Shown: positions 33,282 to 42,136, counted from the first letter of the stretch. The stretch: 48,831 bases of DNA from JALHNF01 sp031972295 (GCA_031972295.1 DALYEZ010000005.1:1-48831), one strand, 5' to 3'. A program made the numbers and translations. Notes: generated from the sequence alone by a model not told the origin.

Positions 33282-33821
33282 ATGGCATATTCATTTTCAG
33301 ATTTTAGTACACAGGGGAAAGAAATTATTGAATGGCTCAAGCGCGAGTACACAGGCATTTCTACTGGACGAGCTACTCCGGCAATTTTAGATTTGGTCAG
33401 TGTTGAAAGTTATGGTTCTCGCACTGCTATTCCACATGTTGCTTCTGTTACTATTGAAGATCCTCGCACACTTCGTGTGGCTCCGTGGGATAAGTCTCAA
33501 GTAAAAATAATTGAAAAGGCGCTCTATGATGCTGATCTCGGGCTTTCTGTCTCTGTTGATGATGGCGGACTTCGAATCTTTTTCCCGCAATTAACCACTG
33601 AGCGTCGTGCACAGCTGGTGAAGGTCCTCAAAGATCGTTTGGAAGATGGGCGAGTGAAAGTGCGCATGTTGCGACAGGAAACACAAAAAGATATTGAAGC
33701 TCAAAATCTTCCCGAAGATGATGCAAAACGAGCAAATGATGAGCTCCAGAAAAAGGTGGATGAATACAACGGTCTTCTCGAAGATGTATTTACTAAAAAA
33801 GAAGCAGAGGTAATGAATTAA
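33282..33821 (+). CDS. frr: Ribosome recycling factor
   Basis: A 179-aa RRF, which with EF-G splits post-termination ribosomes. It has the family start (GKEIIEWLKREYTGISTGRATPAILD, three-helix bundle), the middle beta domain (SVTIEDPRTLRVAPWDKS) and the C-terminal helix (DDAKRANDELQKKVDEYN). The conserved RTGRA motif reads STGRATPA. Length equals the family (about 185). It opens the frr-rseP-proS unit, with 7 and 9 nt gaps. Confidence 0.95.
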   Translation: MAYSFSDFSTQGKEIIEWLKREYTGISTGRATPAILDLVSVESYGSRTAIPHVASVTIEDPRTLRVAPWDKSQVKIIEKALYDADLGLSVSVDDGGLRIFFPQLTTERRAQLVKVLKDRLEDGRVKVRMLRQETQKDIEAQNLPEDDAKRANDELQKKVDEYNGLLEDVFTKKEAEVMN

Positions 33822-33828
33822 TTTTTGT

Positions 33829-34932
33829 ATGTTTATTTCAACACTTATTTTCTTTGCAATCCTTGTATTTTTGGTTGTTGTTCATGAGTTCGGACATTTT
33901 ATTGTGGCAAAATGGGCGGGTATTCGAGTGGATGAATTTGCATTTGGTTTTCCACCAAAACTTTTTGGTAAAAAATTTGGCGAAACAGAGTATCGCATTA
34001 ATCTTCTTCCCATTGGTGGCTATGTAAAGATTTATGGTGAAGATCCGAGTGATATAACGGACGGTGTTGATCGAAAAAGAAGTTTCGCGTATAAGCCAAG
34101 GTACATTCAAGCCGCAGTGCTTTTGGCTGGAATTACCATGAATCTTATTTTTGCATGGGTACTTTTTTCTGGAGCGTATATTATTGGAGCGGAAACTTCA
34201 GTGGCCGCAGTACCAAAAAATGTACAAGTGCAAAATGAGCGCACGGCGATTTTGAATGTTGCAAAATCTTCACCAGCGGATGTTCTTGGAATCGCTCCAG
34301 GAGACTCACTTGTTTCTCTTGCAACATTTAAAGAGTTTATTGAACCAAAAAGCGGTAAAGAGGTAAGTGACTTTGTTGCTTCACATCAAGATGCAGAGAT
34401 GACTATTGGATATCAAAAGAAAGGTGAAACTGTTGTGACGTACAAACCGATTACGCCAAGTGCGCATGTAGGATCTGACAAGAAAATTATTGGACTCACG
34501 GTTGATCGAGTGGGAGTACTTGACCTCCCTCTGCATAAGGCATTATGGCAAGGTGCAAAAACAACCGCTTCATATACTATTCTTACCGCAGAGGCTTTTA
34601 TTGGACTTATTAAAAGCTTGTTTACTGGTCACGGTGGAGTACAGGAACTTACGGGACCTATTGGAATTGTTGGCGTTGTTGACCAAGTACGAGTATTTGG
34701 TATTGCTGCACTCTTTACTTTCGCTGCGATTATTTCGATTAATCTTGCAGTTCTTAACTTAATTCCATTTCCTGCACTTGATGGAGGGCGATTACTTTTT
34801 GTTGCCATTGAAAGCGTTATTCGTCGACCATTACCACTTGCACTTCAGGCTTGGACAAATACAATTGGCTTCGGACTTCTCTTGCTTCTCATGGTGTTTG
34901 TTACTTGGCAAGACATAACTCGTATAATCTAA
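33829..34932 (+). CDS. rseP: Site-2 zinc metalloprotease RseP
   Basis: A 367-aa intramembrane protease that cuts membrane-spanning substrates such as anti-sigma factors or signal-peptide remnants. The zinc motif HEFGH is at 19-23 in the first membrane helix, and the third ligand Asp is in PALDGGRL at about 317-323. A single PDZ-like domain fills the middle (SSPADVLGIAPGDSLVSL), with four membrane helices in all. It lies between frr and proS; no anti-sigma factor gene is nearby, so its substrate is unknown. Confidence 0.93.
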   Translation: MFISTLIFFAILVFLVVVHEFGHFIVAKWAGIRVDEFAFGFPPKLFGKKFGETEYRINLLPIGGYVKIYGEDPSDITDGVDRKRSFAYKPRYIQAAVLLAGITMNLIFAWVLFSGAYIIGAETSVAAVPKNVQVQNERTAILNVAKSSPADVLGIAPGDSLVSLATFKEFIEPKSGKEVSDFVASHQDAEMTIGYQKKGETVVTYKPITPSAHVGSDKKIIGLTVDRVGVLDLPLHKALWQGAKTTASYTILTAEAFIGLIKSLFTGHGGVQELTGPIGIVGVVDQVRVFGIAALFTFAAIISINLAVLNLIPFPALDGGRLLFVAIESVIRRPLPLALQAWTNTIGFGLLLLLMVFVTWQDITRII

Positions 34933-34941
34933 TTATTCTTT

Positions 34942-36177
34942 ATGCTTCAATCAAAACTTTTTACTAAGACACGCAAAGAAGCTCCTGCAGATGAAGTTTC
35001 AAAAAACGCACAGCTCCTTATTCGTGGAGGGTATGTGTACAAAGAGATGGCTGGAGCGTACGTTTATTTGCCACTTGGTTTAAAAGTATTTAATAATATC
35101 GTACAGGTAATTCGTGAAGAGATGAATAAAGTGGGAGGACAAGAGCTCTCAATGACAGCGCTTCAAGATAAAGAAGTTTGGAATAAAACAGGGCGTTTTT
35201 CTGATGATGTCGTTGATGTGTGGTTCAAAACAAAGCTAAAAAATGATACTGAACTTGGACTTTCTTTTACACACGAAGAGCCAATTACGAATATGATGCG
35301 AAACTATATTAGTTCGTATCGTGATTTGCCGATTTCTGCGTATCAATTTCAAACAAAGTTTAGAAATGAAACTCGAGCAAAGTCTGGAATTATGCGTGGA
35401 CGAGAATTTGTTATGAAAGATCTGTATTCTTTTGCACGCACAGAGGAAGAACACATAAAAATATACGAAGAACTGAAGCAGGCGTATGTTGATACATTTA
35501 ATCGACTTGGAATCGGTGAAAAGACGTACATTACCTTTGCTTCAGGGGGGTCATTCTCAAAGTATTCTCATGAGTTTCAAACTATTACTGACGCCGGAGA
35601 AGATCTTATTTATGTTGATGAAGAAAAAAAGATCGCAGTCAATGAAGAAGTTTTAAATGACGAAGTGTTGAAAGATTTAGGTGTGGTAAGAGAAAACCTG
35701 AAGCAAGTAAAATCAGCTGAGGTTGGAAATATTTTTTCGCTTGGGACAAAGTTTTCTGATGCATTCGACCTTACCTATATTGATGATAAGGGGGAGAAGC
35801 AAAAAGTAATTATGGGTTCATATGGTATTGGTCCTGGACGTGTGATGGGAACTATTGTTGAATTACTTTCTGACGACAAGGGAATTATCTGGCCAGAAAG
35901 CATCGCACCATTTAAAGTCCACCTTCTTTCGTTTAAGCAAGATGAAAAGGCAAAAGAAATTTATGATGCTTTGACTGCAAAGGGAGTGGAAGTCCTTTTT
36001 GATGATCGTGATGTATCTATTGGGGTAAAACTCAATGATGCAGACTTGCTTGGTATGCCACACCGCGTTTTAATTACTGAAAAGAGCCTGGCAGCGGGTG
36101 GAGTAGAATACAAAAAACGCACTGAGGCAGAAGTTACAATTATCTCTATTGATGCTTGTATTGCAAGGTTTTCTTAG
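34942..36177 (+). CDS. proS: Prolyl-tRNA synthetase without editing insert
   Basis: A 411-aa class II synthetase that loads proline on tRNA-Pro. Motif 1 region (PLGLKVFNNIVQVIREEMN), motif 2 (FQTKFRNETRAKSGIMRGREFVMKDLYSF split around residue 140), motif 3 (MGSYGIGPGRVMGTIVE), and an anticodon-binding domain (VHLLSFKQDEKAKEIYDALTAK) are present. The YbaK-like editing domain inserted between motifs 2 and 3 in E. coli ProRS (572 aa) is missing, so mischarged alanine would have to be cleared elsewhere. Confidence 0.93.
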   Translation: MLQSKLFTKTRKEAPADEVSKNAQLLIRGGYVYKEMAGAYVYLPLGLKVFNNIVQVIREEMNKVGGQELSMTALQDKEVWNKTGRFSDDVVDVWFKTKLKNDTELGLSFTHEEPITNMMRNYISSYRDLPISAYQFQTKFRNETRAKSGIMRGREFVMKDLYSFARTEEEHIKIYEELKQAYVDTFNRLGIGEKTYITFASGGSFSKYSHEFQTITDAGEDLIYVDEEKKIAVNEEVLNDEVLKDLGVVRENLKQVKSAEVGNIFSLGTKFSDAFDLTYIDDKGEKQKVIMGSYGIGPGRVMGTIVELLSDDKGIIWPESIAPFKVHLLSFKQDEKAKEIYDALTAKGVEVLFDDRDVSIGVKLNDADLLGMPHRVLITEKSLAAGGVEYKKRTEAEVTIISIDACIARFS

Positions 36178-36189
36178 GAACGGGGCTTA

Positions 36190-36219
36190 TTGGCGAAATG
36201 TTCTAAACTAGGGTACTCT
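36190..36219 (+). promoter_or_regulatory. Promoter of the mreB2-mreC-mrdA cluster
   Basis: TTGGCG (36190-36195), 18-bp spacer, TACTCT (36214-36219), followed by a short AAAGG ribosome binding site before the ATG at 36236. Confidence 0.5.
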
Positions 36220-36235
36220 TAAAGGTAAGAAGATT

Positions 36236-37285
36236 ATGTTGAGTCGTCTGCGAAAACTATATTCTAATGATGTTGGAATTGATCTTGGTACCGCAAATAC
36301 CTTGGTGTATTTGGGTGGTCACGGCATTGTTATCAATGAGCCTTCAGTTGTTGCGGTGAATCAGAAAACAGGCCGTGTCGTTGCGGTGGGTGAGCAAGCA
36401 AAACTCATGCTTGGTCGTACTCCAGCACACATTAAGGCAATTCGCCCACTTGTTGACGGTGTTATTTCTGATTTTGAGGTGACGGAAGAAATGATGTTGT
36501 ACTTAATGAACAAAGTAAACGAAGTTGTACGAAAGCCAATCAATCCTCGTGTAGTGGTAGGTGTGCCAACGGGAATTACAAATGTAGAAATTCGCGCCGT
36601 ATACGATGCTACTAAAAATGCTGGAGCGCGTGAAGTGTATATTGTTGAAGAGCCAATGGCTGCAGCTATTGGAATACGTCTTCCAATTCAAGATGCGGTT
36701 GGATCTATGATTGTTGATATGGGTGGTGGAACAACCGACATTGCCGTGATTTCTCTTGCAGGCATCGTGCGTTCAAAATCGCTAAAGATTGCTGGTGACA
36801 GATTAAGTAGCGACATTATTTCCTACCTTAAAGACGAATTTAAATTATTGATTGGTGAAAAAACCGCTGAGAATATAAAAATTACTATTGGCGGTGTTAT
36901 TGAAGGTGAGCCAATGGAAATGGTTGCTCGTGGACGAGATTTAGTCACAGGGCTTCCTCGGGAAGTGGTAGTTACTGACGCAGATATTCGCGAAGCTCTT
37001 TTTCCTTCGGTTATGCAAATTATTGAATCAATAAAGGAGGTTCTTGAAACAACTCCACCAGAAATTCTATCAGACGTTATGCATAAGGGCGTTATTCTTG
37101 CGGGCGGCACGGCACTTATTCGAGGCTTACCTGAGCTTATGCAAGCACATCTTAAAATTCCGGTCACGGTTGCCGATGACCCACTTTCTGCTGTTGCGCG
37201 CGGAACGGGTATAATTTTAGAAGATTTAGATAAATATAAAGAAGTTCTCATTACTAACTATGATGATATCTCGCCGCGATTCTAA
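36236..37285 (+). CDS. mreB: MreB actin-like cell-shape protein, copy 2
   Basis: A 349-aa MreB. GIDLGTANTLVYL (residues 13-25), MIVDMGGGTTDIAVIS and VILAGGTALIRGLP are the nucleotide-binding motifs. This copy heads the cluster mreC, mini-mreD-position gene, mrdA, so it is the likely core MreB of the elongation complex. The copy at 31517 sits with murA. The mreC start overlaps its end by 26 nt, suggesting coupled translation. Confidence 0.95.
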   Translation: MLSRLRKLYSNDVGIDLGTANTLVYLGGHGIVINEPSVVAVNQKTGRVVAVGEQAKLMLGRTPAHIKAIRPLVDGVISDFEVTEEMMLYLMNKVNEVVRKPINPRVVVGVPTGITNVEIRAVYDATKNAGAREVYIVEEPMAAAIGIRLPIQDAVGSMIVDMGGGTTDIAVISLAGIVRSKSLKIAGDRLSSDIISYLKDEFKLLIGEKTAENIKITIGGVIEGEPMEMVARGRDLVTGLPREVVVTDADIREALFPSVMQIIESIKEVLETTPPEILSDVMHKGVILAGGTALIRGLPELMQAHLKIPVTVADDPLSAVARGTGIILEDLDKYKEVLITNYDDISPRF

Positions 37286-38045
37286 TAAGAACCTCAAAAA
37301 AGTTTTTATATACATTACTATCTTTGTATTGCTTTTGTTTTTGTGGTCGCCATTTAAATCAGTGAGTATTCCTGTTTTGGAGTCTTTGGGTTTTTTTTCG
37401 TCTCGAGTATATGTCTCTGGCACATCTATTTTACATAGGATGTATTTGTATGTTGCTTCAAACGATGCTTTATATCAAGAAAACATACTCCTGAATACTC
37501 TTCTTGTTGAAGAAAAAGGAAAGTATCTTGAACTCATTATCTTGAAAGATGCTGTACAAAAATATGAGAATCTCACCACAACAGCATCAAGCTCATCTGT
37601 ATTGCTTGCAAAACGTATTGGAAGTGTAGATACGGTTGTCCATGACACATTTCGTTTAAATAAGGGAGAGCAGGGTGGTCTGCGTGCTGGACAGCTTGTT
37701 GTTGGCCCGCAGAATACACTTATTGGAATGGTAAGAGAAGTTACTCAAAAAACATCACTTGTTTCTTTGCTTTGGAATGGAGACAGTGTTGTGGCTCGGA
37801 CAAGTAAAGAGGGGACCGTTTTAACATTACAAGGTGTTGATGATGGGGTATATCTTGTTGAAGTTCCACACGAAATGAACTTTGAAGTTGGAGACGTTAT
37901 TCTCTACGATGCAAACCCTAGTTTAATTATTGGAACAGTTAAAAAAATAAAAGACAATGAAGGAGATCGTTCGAAAGAAGTATTCATACATATATCGTTT
38001 CATCCAAAAATGATTGATGTTGTTCGAATTGAAGACTCTCTATGA
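37260..38045 (+). CDS. mreC: Cell-shape protein MreC
   Basis: A 261-aa bitopic protein. A basic start (MISRRDSNKNLKK) and a membrane helix at about 17-33 are followed by a short coiled-coil (about 65-105) and the beta-barrel region containing ARTSKEGTVLTLQG. It links MreB, PBP2 and RodA in the elongation machinery. The start at 37260 (or 37263) overlaps mreB by 26 nt. It ends in TGA at 38043-38045, within an ATGA overlap with the next small gene. Confidence 0.9.
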   Translation: MMISRRDSNKNLKKVFIYITIFVLLLFLWSPFKSVSIPVLESLGFFSSRVYVSGTSILHRMYLYVASNDALYQENILLNTLLVEEKGKYLELIILKDAVQKYENLTTTASSSSVLLAKRIGSVDTVVHDTFRLNKGEQGGLRAGQLVVGPQNTLIGMVREVTQKTSLVSLLWNGDSVVARTSKEGTVLTLQGVDDGVYLVEVPHEMNFEVGDVILYDANPSLIIGTVKKIKDNEGDRSKEVFIHISFHPKMIDVVRIEDSL

Positions 38046-38185
38046 AAAAGATTATCTTTTTAAGTGCACTTTTTCTAGCTCTTTTTTTTGATATGTGGTT
38101 CAGTGACAATTTTCCAAAAGCTACTATTTTTGTAGTTATATTTACTATTGGGTATAGACTTCTTTCTCCGTTCTTGCGAATATAA
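38042..38185 (+). CDS. 47-aa two-helix membrane protein in the mreD position
   Basis: A 47-codon gene reading MKKIIFLSALFLALFFDMW at the start and ending RLLSPFLRI. Two hydrophobic segments (about 3-19 and 27-43) are joined by a short polar loop (FSDNFPK). It overlaps the mreC stop as ATGA and ends 10 nt before mrdA, exactly where mreD is normally found, but MreD is about 160 aa with five to six helices. It may be a reduced MreD or an unrelated micropeptide. Tight spacing and the clean start/stop overlap support that it is translated. Confidence 0.6.
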   Translation: MKKIIFLSALFLALFFDMWFSDNFPKATIFVVIFTIGYRLLSPFLRI

Positions 38186-38195
38186 AAAAATAAAC

Positions 38196-39959
38196 ATGTC
38201 TCTTTTTCGAAGAAAAAAAACTACTATTGAGATATCTCCTGATGAAATTTTTCTTGATGCAAAAAATGTTCCTCAATTTAATCAGGATACATTCGAAGGC
38301 AGACTAGAAAAACCAGTTTCTTCGAAGGTAGTGGCGACGGTTGGTGTTATCATTACGCTTTTTATTGCCACAGGACTTGTAAAATCTTTCTCCCTTCAAG
38401 TATTGCATGGTGAAGAGTTTGTTCAGAAATCTGAAAACAATCGAATCATCTCAACGCCACTTTTTGGTTCGCGGGGAATTATGTACGACAGAAATGGCAT
38501 GGCACTTATCCGTAACGTTGGTACAACAACACATATTGAAATTGCAAAACGAGAATACGCGCCACTCGATGGTATGGCACCACTTATTGGTTTTGTAAGT
38601 TATCCAAAAAAGGATAAGTCGGGAAGATATTGGCAAACGGAATACGTTGGCTTAGATGGTCTTGAAAAAAAATACAATGATGTTCTCTCAGGTGTTAATG
38701 GTAAACGTATTGTGCAGGTGGATGCACTTGGCGAAACAACTGATATTCACGTGACAGAAGAACCAGAAGATGGAACAAATTTGACCCTTACCATAGATGC
38801 TGAACTTCAAGATGCTTCATACGCAGTTTTGCAGCAAGCCATGCAGGAAGGTGGTTTTAAGGGTGGTGCCGCTATTGTGATTGATATAGATACAGGGGAA
38901 CTTTTAACACTCGTAAGTGCACCCTCTTTCCCTCTGTACACACTCAATACAGAAGAGGGGGCTAAAAAACTCATAGAAGCGCAAACCGACGACACTAAAC
39001 CTTTTCTTAACCGCGCTATTTCTGGCCTCTATTCACCAGGATCAACCGTGAAGCCTTTCATGGCTCTTGCAGCGCTTCAAGAAGATGTGATAAGTCCGTT
39101 AAAACAAATAGAAAGCAAAGGTTTTATTACTGTCAAAAATCCATATGGTGGCCCGGACACTATTTTTCGAGACTGGAAGGCGCATGGATATACCGATATG
39201 CGTGCGGCAATTGCGGTGTCATCAGACGTATACTTTTATACTATCGGTGGGGGGGTTGGTGATCAAAAAGGTCTAGGGATACAAAAAATAGATGAATATC
39301 TTAAAAAGTTTGGCTTCGCTGAAACTACGGGGATTGATTTACCAGGTGAGTCCACTGGACTTATTCCAACTCCAGATTGGAAGCTGAAGACATTTGATGA
39401 AGAGTGGCGTTTAGGTAATACGTACCATACTTCAATCGGACAGTATGGCTCACAAGTGACCCCAATACAACTTGTGCGCTCAATAGCAAGTATTGCAAAT
39501 GGTGGTCGGCTTATTGTGCCGCACTTAGTGCAAACAATTACACCACGAGTAAGTAAAACAGAAACAAAGTATGCTGTTTCAAAAGAAGATTTGCAGGTTA
39601 TTCGTGAGGGTATGCGACAAACGGTTGTCTCTGGTTCATCGCCAGTCTTACAACAGGTAGGATTTTCGGTGGCAGCCAAATCAGGAACTGCTGAAATCGG
39701 GATCCGAAAAGGAAGAGTTAATTCATGGATGACGGGATTTTTCCCTTATCAAAATCCACGGTATGCATTTGTGGTTGTTTTAGAGAATGGTCCAGTTGAT
39801 ACAGTGTTTGGCGCAGGAAAGACAAGTCGAGATATTTTACAGTGGATTGCTCAAAATCGTCCTCAGTATGCAGAAATTCGTAACGAAGATCCAAGGTCTA
39901 ACGCGACGACCACTGAAGAGGTGGAAACCGGACTAGAAGAGGGTGTCACGCCACTATAA
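38196..39959 (+). CDS. mrdA: Penicillin-binding protein 2
   Basis: A 587-aa class B transpeptidase that crosslinks peptidoglycan during elongation. A cytoplasmic start and a membrane helix (about 45-66) are followed by the pedestal domain with the GSRGIMYDRNG motif. The catalytic domain has Ser283 in SPGSTVK, SSD as the second motif, and KSGT as the third. The tail is acidic (TTEEVETGLEEG). ATG 38196 is chosen; the upstream in-frame TTG lies inside the mini gene. A RodA partner is not in this window. Confidence 0.94.
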   Translation: MSLFRRKKTTIEISPDEIFLDAKNVPQFNQDTFEGRLEKPVSSKVVATVGVIITLFIATGLVKSFSLQVLHGEEFVQKSENNRIISTPLFGSRGIMYDRNGMALIRNVGTTTHIEIAKREYAPLDGMAPLIGFVSYPKKDKSGRYWQTEYVGLDGLEKKYNDVLSGVNGKRIVQVDALGETTDIHVTEEPEDGTNLTLTIDAELQDASYAVLQQAMQEGGFKGGAAIVIDIDTGELLTLVSAPSFPLYTLNTEEGAKKLIEAQTDDTKPFLNRAISGLYSPGSTVKPFMALAALQEDVISPLKQIESKGFITVKNPYGGPDTIFRDWKAHGYTDMRAAIAVSSDVYFYTIGGGVGDQKGLGIQKIDEYLKKFGFAETTGIDLPGESTGLIPTPDWKLKTFDEEWRLGNTYHTSIGQYGSQVTPIQLVRSIASIANGGRLIVPHLVQTITPRVSKTETKYAVSKEDLQVIREGMRQTVVSGSSPVLQQVGFSVAAKSGTAEIGIRKGRVNSWMTGFFPYQNPRYAFVVVLENGPVDTVFGAGKTSRDILQWIAQNRPQYAEIRNEDPRSNATTTEEVETGLEEGVTPL

Positions 39960-40013
39960 AGCAAAAATAGCCTTTGTGCGTAAGGGCTTCTTCCCAAAAT
40001 TACCTTTTTCGTG

Positions 40014-40019
40014 TATAAT
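40014..40019 (+). promoter_or_regulatory. -10 box placed for a leaderless greA mRNA
   Basis: Consensus TATAAT within CGTGTATAATT, 8 nt before the greA ATG. The -35 is weak (TTCCCA at 39991-39996, 17-bp spacing). A short GC hairpin (39969-39988) that may end mrdA transcription lies upstream. Confidence 0.55.
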
Positions 40020-40027
40020 TCTCCACC

Positions 40028-40486
40028 ATGGTAGAAATACTTACTAAAGAAAAGTTTAAAGAATTGCGGGAAGAGCTTCTCGGGCTCCAGACCCAAGGTC
40101 GTAAGCAAATTACGGACTCTCTTGTGTATGCCAAGTCTTTGGGAGATCTTTCTGAAAATGCTGAATATGCTCAAGCACGAGAAGATCAAGCTAAGCTTGA
40201 AGATCGTATTTCTAAGATCGAACACATCCTTAAAACTGCTAAAGTAGCTACAAAGCACTCTACGGATACTGTTTCTGTTGGTTCTACGGTTGTTTTAATT
40301 AAAAAAGGAGATAAAGCAAAACGAACATTTACTATCGTAGGCGGCGAAGAAGCTGATACCGCATCTGGAAAAATCTCATTCCACTCTCCAATTGGTGAAG
40401 CGCTTATGAATAAAAAGGTTGGTGATACGGTAAGTATTGTGACTCCAAAAGGTGTTGTTGAGTATACAATAGACTCAATCGAATAA
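40028..40486 (+). CDS. greA: Transcription elongation factor GreA
   Basis: A 152-aa GreA that rescues backtracked RNA polymerase by stimulating transcript cleavage. The N-terminal coiled-coil carries the tip acidic residues in LGDLSENAEYAQAREDQ. The C-terminal FKBP-like domain has VVLIKKGDKAKRTFTIVG and ISFHSPIGEALMNKKVGDTVSI. Length is near E. coli (158). It stands alone between mrdA and lysS and ends at a terminator. Confidence 0.96.
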   Translation: MVEILTKEKFKELREELLGLQTQGRKQITDSLVYAKSLGDLSENAEYAQAREDQAKLEDRISKIEHILKTAKVATKHSTDTVSVGSTVVLIKKGDKAKRTFTIVGGEEADTASGKISFHSPIGEALMNKKVGDTVSIVTPKGVVEYTIDSIE

Positions 40487-40511
40487 TCGCGAGCAGAAAC
40501 TCATAAAAACA

Positions 40512-40539
40512 GAAAAGTGGTTTACGGCCACTTTTTTTG
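40512..40539 (+). terminator. Terminator after greA
   Basis: AAAGTGG (40514-40520) pairs with CCACTTT (40528-40534) around a 7-nt loop, followed by a run of T to 40538. Confidence 0.82.
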
Positions 40540-40556
40540 TTACAGTTAGAACTATC

Positions 40557-42014
40557 ATGGCATCACAAGAAGAAATCAAAGATATCCGCATAGAAAAGCT
40601 CAAGAAGTTAGAAGCTTTAGGCATAACTCCGTATCCAAGTACTGTTCCGCAAGACATGACGCTTGGTGAAGTAAAAGATACTTTTGAAGCTTTAGAAAAA
40701 AGTGGAGATGAAAAAAGTGTTGCGGGGCGTATTATGGCGATTCGTGGCCAAGGGGCAATTCTTTTTGTTGTTTTATACGATGGCACAGCACAATTTCAAA
40801 TAGTACTTAAGAAAGATGTTTTAGGCGAAGAAGCGTTACAGCAATTTGTCGACCTGATTGATATTGGTGATTTCATTTCTTTTTCGGGAACCTTTTTTGT
40901 AACGCAGCGCGGTGAACAAAGTATGCAAGCAACACGGTTTGTGTTGGCGGCAAAATCTCTCCTATCTCTACCAGAAAAGTGGCATGGAATCCAAGACGAC
41001 GATGAGCGTTTTCGTAAACGGTATTTGGACATACTTACCAATAGCGAAGTGAGAGACATGTTCCTCCTTAAGACAAAGTTTTGGCGAGCAACAAGAAACT
41101 TTTTAGAAGAGAAAGGTTTTATGGCAGTGGATACTCCAACCCTTGAAGTTACCACAGGTGGTGCTGAGGCTGCACCATTTGCAACACACCACAACGACTA
41201 TGATTTAGATGTGTATCTCCGTATTTCTGTTGGGGAATTATGGCAAAAACGTCTCATGGCGGCTGGGTTTCCAAAAACTTACGAAATAGGTCGTGTATAT
41301 AGAAATGAAGGTTCAAGTCCAAACCATCTTCAAGAGTTCACAAACATGGAGTTTTATTGGGCATACGCAGACTACAACATGGGGATGGATTTAGTAAAAG
41401 AAATGTATCGCAGAATAGCAACTGAGGTCTTTGGCAAAACATCGTTTACAACCCGTGGGCACACTTTCGACCTTGCAGATGAGTGGGTAAAAATTCAATA
41501 TGTTGAAGAAATACAAAAACAGACAGGGGTGGATGTACTCACTGCGACAGCAGGTGATATTGAAGCAAAATTATCAGAGCTTCATGTGAAGCACGACGGG
41601 AAAACAAAAGAGCGCATGGTTGATGCTCTATGGAAGTATTGTCGCAAAAATATCTCTGGTCCAGCATTTGTAATTGGGTATCCAGATTTCATGCAGCCGC
41701 TCGCGAAACGTGATGCAAAAAATGGAGCGTACGTAGAGCAGTTCCAAGTATTGCTTGGCGGGGCAGAATTAGGCAAAGGATATTCTGAACTCAATGATCC
41801 TATTGACCAACGTGCTCGATTTGAACACCAGCAAGAGTTATTGAAAGCGGGAGACAAGGAGGCCATGATGCCTGATTGGGAATTTGTTGAAATGCTTGAA
41901 CATGGCATGCCGCCGACGTGTGGATTTGGTTTTGGCGAAAGATTATTTTCATTCTTGGTTGATAAGCCAATCCGTGAGACACAACTCTTTCCTTTAATGA
42001 GGCCAAGAGAGTAG
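40557..42014 (+). CDS. lysS: Lysyl-tRNA synthetase, class II
   Basis: A 485-aa class IIb synthetase. The N-terminal OB-fold anticodon domain (SVAGRIMAIRGQGAILFVVLYDGTAQFQIV) is followed by the catalytic domain with motif 1 (RNFLEEKGFMAVDTPTLE), motif 2 (GRVYRNEGSSPNHLQEFTNMEFYWAYADY) and motif 3 (MPPTCGFGFGERLFSFLVD). Length is near E. coli LysS (505). It lies downstream of the greA terminator with its own start region (TACAGT 10 nt before the ATG). Confidence 0.95.
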   Translation: MASQEEIKDIRIEKLKKLEALGITPYPSTVPQDMTLGEVKDTFEALEKSGDEKSVAGRIMAIRGQGAILFVVLYDGTAQFQIVLKKDVLGEEALQQFVDLIDIGDFISFSGTFFVTQRGEQSMQATRFVLAAKSLLSLPEKWHGIQDDDERFRKRYLDILTNSEVRDMFLLKTKFWRATRNFLEEKGFMAVDTPTLEVTTGGAEAAPFATHHNDYDLDVYLRISVGELWQKRLMAAGFPKTYEIGRVYRNEGSSPNHLQEFTNMEFYWAYADYNMGMDLVKEMYRRIATEVFGKTSFTTRGHTFDLADEWVKIQYVEEIQKQTGVDVLTATAGDIEAKLSELHVKHDGKTKERMVDALWKYCRKNISGPAFVIGYPDFMQPLAKRDAKNGAYVEQFQVLLGGAELGKGYSELNDPIDQRARFEHQQELLKAGDKEAMMPDWEFVEMLEHGMPPTCGFGFGERLFSFLVDKPIRETQLFPLMRPRE

Positions 42015-42028
42015 AACTTCTTTGTTCC

Positions 42029-42062
42029 ACACAAAAAGCCGCCAAAGGGCGGCTTTTTGTGT
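42029..42062 (+). terminator. Terminator after lysS
   Basis: A 15-bp perfect stem, ACACAAAAAGCCGCC (42029-42043) with GGCGGCTTTTTGTGT (42048-42062), and an AAAG loop. Its end overlaps the first GTGG repeat of the mraZ control region. Confidence 0.92.
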
Positions 42063-42136
42063 GGATAACTGTGGAACAGGGTGGTAGCAACGTTTCATGA
42101 AGTGGTATATAATGTCATCAAGTGGGATGAAGTGGC
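42061..42136 (+). promoter_or_regulatory. mraZ control region with six phased GTGG repeats
   Basis: GTGG occurs at 42061, 42071, 42081, 42102, 42122 and 42132: steps of 10, 10, 21, 20 and 10 bp, i.e. one helical turn. A consensus TATAAT (42108-42113) lies between the two clusters. E. coli MraZ binds direct TGGGN repeats with 5-nt spacers in front of its own gene, so these are probable MraZ operators. TGTGGATAA (42060-42068) is also a perfect DnaA box and overlaps the first repeat. Confidence 0.75.

Noticed and set aside
42060..42068. Replication origin
   Set aside because: Single DnaA boxes occur at 42060 and 23379 but there is no box cluster, AT-rich unwinding region or dnaA/dnaN gene.
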